From: CBFHWY01 sp965659675
Lineage (GTDB): Bacteria > Bacteroidota > Bacteroidia > Flavobacteriales_G > Salibacteraceae
Reading direction: 5' to 3'
DNA length: 12,069 nucleotides
NCBI GenBank assembly: GCA_965659675.1
Contig: CBFHWY010000079.1
Location: 1-12,069 of the forward strand
This document shows positions 8,302 through 12,069 of the stretch, piece after piece. A program made the translations under genes and the position numbers. How positions within the stretch are numbered: position 1 is the first letter of the stretch; every line of letters begins with the position of its first letter. Under the pieces are notes generated by a model, which saw nothing but the letters and a program-made list of their open reading frames with translations, did no database searches and was not told the origin of the DNA.

Positions 8302-10972
8302 AATCTAATTTGAGAAAATACGTTCCTGATCGGAGGTCTGAGATGTCAAATTTAAGGCTTGAAGCCTTACCTTCGACAGGAATTGAACGAACGCGCCTTC
8401 CATTTAGGTCGAGGAGCTGAATAAATTTTGCTTGTTCTTCGCCGAATTCAAGATTGACACTAGCTTTTGCGGGGTTGGGCCAAATCTTAACCTCCCTTGA
8501 ATTTTCTTCGGAAATTGAAGTTATATCTAAGGCATCGCTGATATAAGTGGTATAAACCCCTTTTCCATGAGTTCCGATTGCCATGAACCCATCAGTCGGG
8601 CGATAATCGATCATATCGACCACTGCATTTCCTATTGTAGAAACAGCCTCCTGTACCCAAATGGTGCTATCACCCTTCAGCTCATCAGTTGAAAACAGTC
8701 CAATACTTGCACCAACAAAGTACTTCGGACCATTCACCGTATGCACAATAGCCGAGGTACGAACCGAAGGCCCGTCTCCCAGACCAAGTCCAGGAGGAGA
8801 TCCCTGTGGTTGCTCGGCCTCAAGGTTACCCGCCGTGGGCAACCAGGTTGTTCCTCCATTCTCTGAATAATAAACGCTGTGAACGCGGTAGTTGGAATAG
8901 GTCACCATGATCTTCGATGCATCTAAAGGATCTACACTAATGCTGCTTGTCCAACCTCCTGTGAGGATATTTCCGGTAATGTTGATCGGCTGCATTTGTC
9001 CTTTATGAGCGCTGTCTACCCGATAGATTCCCTTGTTTGACGAGCCGTAGTACAATCGGTATTTAGGATTGTCATAACTCGAAGTAAAAGTGGTAATGTA
9101 TGAATTCGCCATACTGCTGAAACGCTCCCAATTGGTATCAGCCTTTTCATAAACACTATCCAATACAAACTCATTCAATTTGTTGTTTCTCCAGATTCTA
9201 CTGAACTCAGAGAGGTACATGGTTTGGTTGTCATTTCTATCAAGTATAAAAGGATTGATAAAAAGATATGCACCGGCTCCTTCCGGATCGATTCGCGTAA
9301 AATATTTCAAGTCTCCCTGCTGATCTAGTTCAGCCTTTATGATCCGGGCATTTTGACGACTGAAATAGAAAAACTCTCCTCCATCTTCCGCTGCACAGTA
9401 AGAGCCATCTCCCAGATTTGGCGAGACCCAATCATTCGCCAGTCCACCTCCTCTTGTTAACTGTGTTCCATTGTCTTGCAGACCTCCGAAAACCAATTCA
9501 CTTCCTCTTGTTCCATGATCGATCCCAATGGTGTAAAACTGTGTGGTAAGGTAGCCCCGATTCAGATTGGTCCATTCAATATTCGAATCATTGATGTTAT
9601 CCCAATAATAAACTCCGCCATCATTGGCGTTATATAGAATATCTGGATTACTTGGCTTAAAGAAGAGTACATGTTGATCGGGATGATGATTCTCCCAACG
9701 ATAGGTGAACGGTATATCACCATCAGGTTTATATCCACCGATCTGCGTGGTATTTGAATCACTATTGAAGGCATCTGTACTCATGAACAGATTTGTTCCT
9801 CCGATAAAAACCTTATTCGAGTCTCCTGGCTGGATCGCAATGGTCAGGTTGTAACCTCCTTGCGACCTGAAAACTCTTGCAAAAGTGGTGTCATAAGGCA
9901 TGTTGTCGCTCAAGTTCTCCCAGTGTCCACCTGAACCTGTTCCGTTTCCTGACAAGTAGGTATATCGCAACAGGCTATTTAACTCTCTGCCATTGGTATC
10001 TGCTGGCATTCCTGAGCCTATGGTTTCTCCAAGAAAATAAATGGTGTTTGGCCGATTAGGGTCTTCAGCCATGATCATCCTTCTGAAATTGGGAAAAGCT
10101 GGCGTATCGATTCTCGCCCAGTTGATTCCGTCCGCTGAACGCCAAATACCTTCATCACTTCCTCCCGTGTTCAGACTTGCGTAAAAATCACCGTTTTGAT
10201 TGACGATCACATCTGTATAGATCGAGGTATTCGGACCCTCTCCAAGCACTGTATCCCATGTTTGTCCAGCATCGGTGCTTCGCTGGATCTGACCTCTGAT
10301 AGCAGCCAGAATAACATCTTCATTTTGATTGGTATGATCGAGCGCAATATTCCAAATGATATCCCATGGCTCTCTACTCTCTGGTGTGCCTGTATTGGTA
10401 CTGTTGATATTCTGCCAGGACTTTCCACTATCCTGAGAACTCCAAATTCCCGTGCCGAGATAATTGGCTCCGAAGATCCCACTGGCAGAGTTCCCTCTAC
10501 CCTCTCCCGAACCGTAATACCAAATGTGCTGCTTACCCGGTCGAATATCTTGTTTCAAACAGGTTACACTATGATGGTCTTCTGGTCGTGTAGTGCTTTC
10601 CCAGTTTAAGCCATTATTCGTACTTCTCCACATTCCCCCGGATACTCCCCCTGCAATGAGTACATCCTCATTGCTAACATCCATTGCAAATGCTCGTGTT
10701 CGCCCGCCAACGTTGTTTGGCCCAACTCTTTTAAAAACGTAATTCGATGCCCTTGCAGCAGACTCAGCTCGAGGTAAACTTTCAGCGAATCTTAATTCCC
10801 TTAGTCGCATTCCAGACGGAATCTTGCCGGTTGCAGGATCAATTTGCCGTAACCTCTCCCACTCTTGCCTTTCCAATGCACCGTCTGGAAGGTCCTCCAG
10901 ATAATTCCCTGGCTTTTCGCTGCAGGCCACCAATAAAAATGGCAAAAGAAAAATGAGACTATATCTGAGCAT
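8261..10972 (-). CDS. BNR/Asp-box beta-propeller lipoprotein with T9SS type A sorting domain (paralogue A)
   Basis: A 903-aa protein and first gene of the minus-strand cluster; start ATG at 10972. Residues 1-17 are a short signal peptide ending in the lipobox LLVAC, predicting lipidation at Cys17. A conserved pre-domain follows (QEWERLRQIDPATGKIP... RELRFAESLP), then GPNNVGGRTRAFAMDV. Asp-boxes occur at about 116-124 (RSTNNGLNW), 178-186 (SSQDSGKSW), 231-239 (RSTDAGQTW), 278-285 and 702-710 (YSENGGTTW). HHPDQH (429-434) and YNANDGGVY (447-455) match the paralogue. From VKIWPNP (828-834) through LRSGTYFL (880-887) to the end is a T9SS type A sorting domain. The combination of lipobox and T9SS domain is unusual. 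The fold is probably one or two beta-propellers related to VPS10/GH74-like proteins; enzymatic activity is not demonstrable from sequence. Confidence 0.9.
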   Translation of the reverse strand: MLRYSLIFLLPFLLVACSEKPGNYLEDLPDGALERQEWERLRQIDPATGKIPSGMRLRELRFAESLPRAESAARASNYVFKRVGPNNVGGRTRAFAMDVSNEDVLIAGGVSGGMWRSTNNGLNWESTTRPEDHHSVTCLKQDIRPGKQHIWYYGSGEGRGNSASGIFGANYLGTGIWSSQDSGKSWQNINSTNTGTPESREPWDIIWNIALDHTNQNEDVILAAIRGQIQRSTDAGQTWDTVLGEGPNTSIYTDVIVNQNGDFYASLNTGGSDEGIWRSADGINWARIDTPAFPNFRRMIMAEDPNRPNTIYFLGETIGSGMPADTNGRELNSLLRYTYLSGNGTGSGGHWENLSDNMPYDTTFARVFRSQGGYNLTIAIQPGDSNKVFIGGTNLFMSTDAFNSDSNTTQIGGYKPDGDIPFTYRWENHHPDQHVLFFKPSNPDILYNANDGGVYYWDNINDSNIEWTNLNRGYLTTQFYTIGIDHGTRGSELVFGGLQDNGTQLTRGGGLANDWVSPNLGDGSYCAAEDGGEFFYFSRQNARIIKAELDQQGDLKYFTRIDPEGAGAYLFINPFILDRNDNQTMYLSEFSRIWRNNKLNEFVLDSVYEKADTNWERFSSMANSYITTFTSSYDNPKYRLYYGSSNKGIYRVDSAHKGQMQPINITGNILTGGWTSSISVDPLDASKIMVTYSNYRVHSVYYSENGGTTWLPTAGNLEAEQPQGSPPGLGLGDGPSVRTSAIVHTVNGPKYFVGASIGLFSTDELKGDSTIWVQEAVSTIGNAVVDMIDYRPTDGFMAIGTHGKGVYTTYISDALDITSISEENSREVKIWPNPAKASVNLEFGEEQAKFIQLLDLNGRRVRSIPVEGKASSLKFDISDLRSGTYFLKLDFERKSELHKVVVL

Positions 10973-11034
10973 GGTTCTAATTTTAAAGAATAACCTGAAC
11001 TAAAGGATATTTGTTGCGCGATGCGAATATAACG

Positions 11035-11049
11035 CAAAGGACTCCTTTG
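11035..11049. repeat. Odd palindrome in the divergent region
   Basis: CAAAGGA (11035-11041) and TCCTTTG (11043-11049) flank a single central C, a perfect 7-bp dyad. The loop is too small for an RNA hairpin, so if functional it would be a DNA-binding site, located about 63 bp upstream of the propeller gene start at 10972. No regulator is known. Confidence 0.3.
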
Positions 11050-11057
11050 GATATTGA

Positions 11058-11138
11058 ATGCACCGCTCACAGCTTTTTTTTTCAGTGACCAAACCTTTGC
11101 AGGTTTCCTGCGTTCATTATCCTGAAACGGCCTATTAG
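11058..11138 (+). CDS. Possible 26-codon leader or small ORF
   Basis: A short plus-strand ORF starts at ATG 11058 and stops at TAG 11136-11138, 22 nt before the terminator hairpin. It begins MHRSQLFFSVTK and ends HYPETAY. A weak GGA lies about 8 nt upstream of the ATG. It has no amino-acid run of the kind that drives classical attenuation. It is listed because it would give the otherwise orphan terminator a transcript, but an ORF of this size arises easily by chance and the same stretch could instead encode a small RNA. Confidence 0.15.
   Translation: MHRSQLFFSVTKPLQVSCVHYPETAY
11091..11111 (+). repeat. Two overlapping, mutually exclusive hairpins
   Basis: AAACCT (11091-11096) can pair with AGGTTT (11101-11106) around a TTGC loop. 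GCAGG (11099-11103) can pair with CCTGC (11107-11111) around TTT. Both use the shared AGG, so only one can form at a time. Such alternatives occur in attenuators and small RNAs, but the arms are short and no switch class was recognised. Confidence 0.3.
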
Positions 11139-11160
11139 TTTTCATTTGTAGTAGTTAGTT

Positions 11161-11191
11161 AAACCCCGCGCTTGCGGGGTTTTCTTTTTTC
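11161..11191 (+). terminator. Rho-independent terminator
   Basis: Perfect 9-bp arms AAACCCCGC (11161-11169) and GCGGGGTTT (11174-11182) enclose a GCTT loop, followed on the plus strand by a T-rich tract (TTCTTTTTT and onward). The minus-strand side has no T-run, so it acts on plus-strand transcripts. No convincing plus-strand gene precedes it: the nearest upstream gene is transcribed the other way. It therefore ends a small RNA or short leader transcript, or insulates icmF. Confidence 0.8.
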
Positions 11192-11215
11192 TTTTCTCCA
11201 AGGATTACAATAGTT

Positions 11216-11223
11216 TATTTTTG
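11216..11223 (+). promoter_or_regulatory. Candidate -7 promoter box for icmF
   Basis: TATTTTTG fits the Bacteroidota -7 consensus TAnnTTTG and lies 21 bp before the icmF ATG, just after the terminator. A TTG-type -33 element is not visible in the pyrimidine-rich stretch upstream. If real, icmF transcription starts downstream of the terminator and is independent of it. Confidence 0.4.
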
Positions 11224-11244
11224 CACGACCATTAAAGTCGTTCT

Positions 11245-12069
11245 ATGCAGAATGTAAAGCCATACTCACCAATAAATAAGATCAGAATTGTAACTGCTGC
11301 CTCGCTCTTTGACGGGCACGATGCGGCCATCAACATCATGCGTCGGATCATTCAGTCCACTGGTGTTGAAGTGATTCACCTTGGTCATGATAGAAGCGTT
11401 GAAGAAGTCGTCAATACGGCAATCCAGGAGGATGCTAATGCCATTGCCATGACTTCATATCAGGGTGGACACATCGAGTACTTTAAGTACATGCACGACC
11501 TCCTGAAAGAAAAAGGAGCATCTCACATCAAGATCTTTGGTGGAGGCGGTGGCGTTATTCTCCCTGAGGAGATCGAAGAACTTCATGAGTATGGCATCAC
11601 CAGGATCTACTCCCCTGATGACGGTCGATCAATGGGACTTCAGGGAATGATCAACGACCTTGTTCAAAGAAGTGATTTCCCACTTGGAGACAATATTGAG
11701 CTAGACCCAAAAGACATTAAGAATTTCAGCCGAGGTGAACTCGCAAGGCTGATCTCGGGCGCAGAGAATTACCCAAAAGAGAGTGAAACGATCCTGAAAG
11801 AAGTTCGGGCCATGGCCGCTAAAACCAAAACCCCTGTATTGGGAATCACAGGAACAGGTGGTGCGGGAAAGTCTTCACTAGTTGATGAACTGGTTAGGCG
11901 CTTTCTTATTGACTTTGAAGACAAGAGTATTGGGATCATTTCTGTTGACCCCTCCAAGCGAAAAACCGGTGGAGCGCTGCTTGGTGACCGAATTAGGATG
12001 AATGCAATCCGCAATGAGCGCGTTTACATGCGCTCGCTAGCTACCCGCCAATCAAACCTGGCACTATCA
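11245..12069 (+). CDS. icmF: Fused isobutyryl-CoA mutase (IcmF), 5' part, cut by window end
   Basis: The first 275 codons are open to the window edge; full-length IcmF is around 1,100 aa. Residues about 12-145 are the cobalamin-binding domain: FDGHDAAINIMRR (22-34), with His25 as the predicted lower axial cobalt ligand, then GVEVIHLGHDRSVEEVV and the glycine-rich IFGGGGGVI. From about 195 comes the MeaI/MeaB-type GTPase chaperone domain, with Walker A GTGGAGKSS (203-211) and VDPSKRKTGGALLGDRIRMN. This B12-domain, G-domain order is diagnostic of IcmF, since separate methylmalonyl-CoA mutases carry the B12 domain at the C-terminus. The missing remainder should be the substrate-binding TIM barrel. 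The enzyme interconverts isobutyryl-CoA and n-butyryl-CoA using adenosylcobalamin. No cobalamin riboswitch is seen upstream. Confidence 0.95.
   Translation, partial: MQNVKPYSPINKIRIVTAASLFDGHDAAINIMRRIIQSTGVEVIHLGHDRSVEEVVNTAIQEDANAIAMTSYQGGHIEYFKYMHDLLKEKGASHIKIFGGGGGVILPEEIEELHEYGITRIYSPDDGRSMGLQGMINDLVQRSDFPLGDNIELDPKDIKNFSRGELARLISGAENYPKESETILKEVRAMAAKTKTPVLGITGTGGAGKSSLVDELVRRFLIDFEDKSIGIISVDPSKRKTGGALLGDRIRMNAIRNERVYMRSLATRQSNLALS

Noticed and set aside
10196..10609. 137-aa plus-strand open frame inside paralogue A
   Set aside because: It is antisense to a well-supported coding region with clear Asp-box and paralogue conservation, and its translation shows no domain or signal.
5019..10972. 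Calling the propeller proteins sialidases or xyloglucanases
   Set aside because: Asp-boxes are structural and occur in many non-enzymatic propellers; no sialidase Arg triad or GH74 catalytic Asp pair could be identified by reading.
11024..11031. TATATTCG on the minus strand as promoter for paralogue A
   Set aside because: One mismatch from TAnnTTTG, and no TTG-type -33 element at the right distance; too weak to list as a feature.
10801..11145. 114-aa minus-strand open frame spanning the start of paralogue A
   Set aside because: Its second half is another frame of paralogue A, its composition is unlike a real protein, and it would displace a start supported by a clear lipobox signal peptide.
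10973..11244. Cobalamin riboswitch upstream of icmF
   Set aside because: Considered because IcmF uses B12, but no B12-box-like GCCACTG core or extended fold of the right size was seen, and the -7 box leaves only a leader of about 16 nt.
11769..12014. 81-aa minus-strand open frame inside icmF
   Set aside because: It lies opposite the Walker A segment of icmF and is explained by that gene's codon pattern.
11245..12069. Methylmalonyl-CoA mutase small or large subunit
   Set aside because: In those proteins the B12 domain is C-terminal and the GTPase is a separate gene; here an N-terminal B12 domain is followed by the G-domain, which is the IcmF arrangement.

Overview
The window looks like chromosomal DNA of a Bacteroidota bacterium, probably a Cytophagales/Flammeovirgaceae-type marine or soil organism. 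Three things point there: two large proteins that end in type IX secretion (T9SS) type A sorting domains (a K-x-[YW]-PNP start and an LRSGxY near the end), Bacteroidota-style -7 boxes (TAnnTTTG) in place of sigma70 promoters, and starts without strong Shine-Dalgarno sequences. The genus is an inference. I see no rRNA, tRNA, CRISPR array, insertion sequence or phage gene.

Layout. Positions 1-860 (minus strand) hold the first codons of an unidentified gene and, transcribed ahead of it, an AIM24/TIGR00266-family gene. After a 113-bp divergent intergenic region, valS (974-3601, plus) is complete. Its stop codon overlaps, tail to tail, the stop of a five-gene minus-strand cluster (10972 down to 3598). 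In transcription order the cluster is: a 903-aa beta-propeller (BNR/Asp-box) protein with a lipobox and a T9SS domain; a 167-aa lipoprotein; a 924-aa paralogue of the first protein with a T9SS domain and a different N-terminus; an ElyC/YdcF-like (DUF218) membrane protein; and a small secreted/membrane protein of unknown function. Junctions are -41, +4, +13 and -8 nt, so the five genes probably form one operon. A 272-bp divergent region then carries a strong plus-strand terminator with no obvious gene in front of it, and the window ends inside icmF (fused isobutyryl-CoA mutase).

How the genes fit together. valS and icmF are ordinary housekeeping or metabolic genes. The cluster is the accessory part: all five products carry secretion signals or membrane segments, and two are predicted T9SS cargo. 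The two propeller paralogues bracket a lipoprotein and are followed by a DUF218 envelope protein, which suggests a surface-exposed or secreted complex. Its substrate cannot be read from the sequence. The most interesting points are the lipobox plus T9SS domain in one protein, the paralogue-lipoprotein-paralogue arrangement, and the orphan terminator/leader region in front of icmF.
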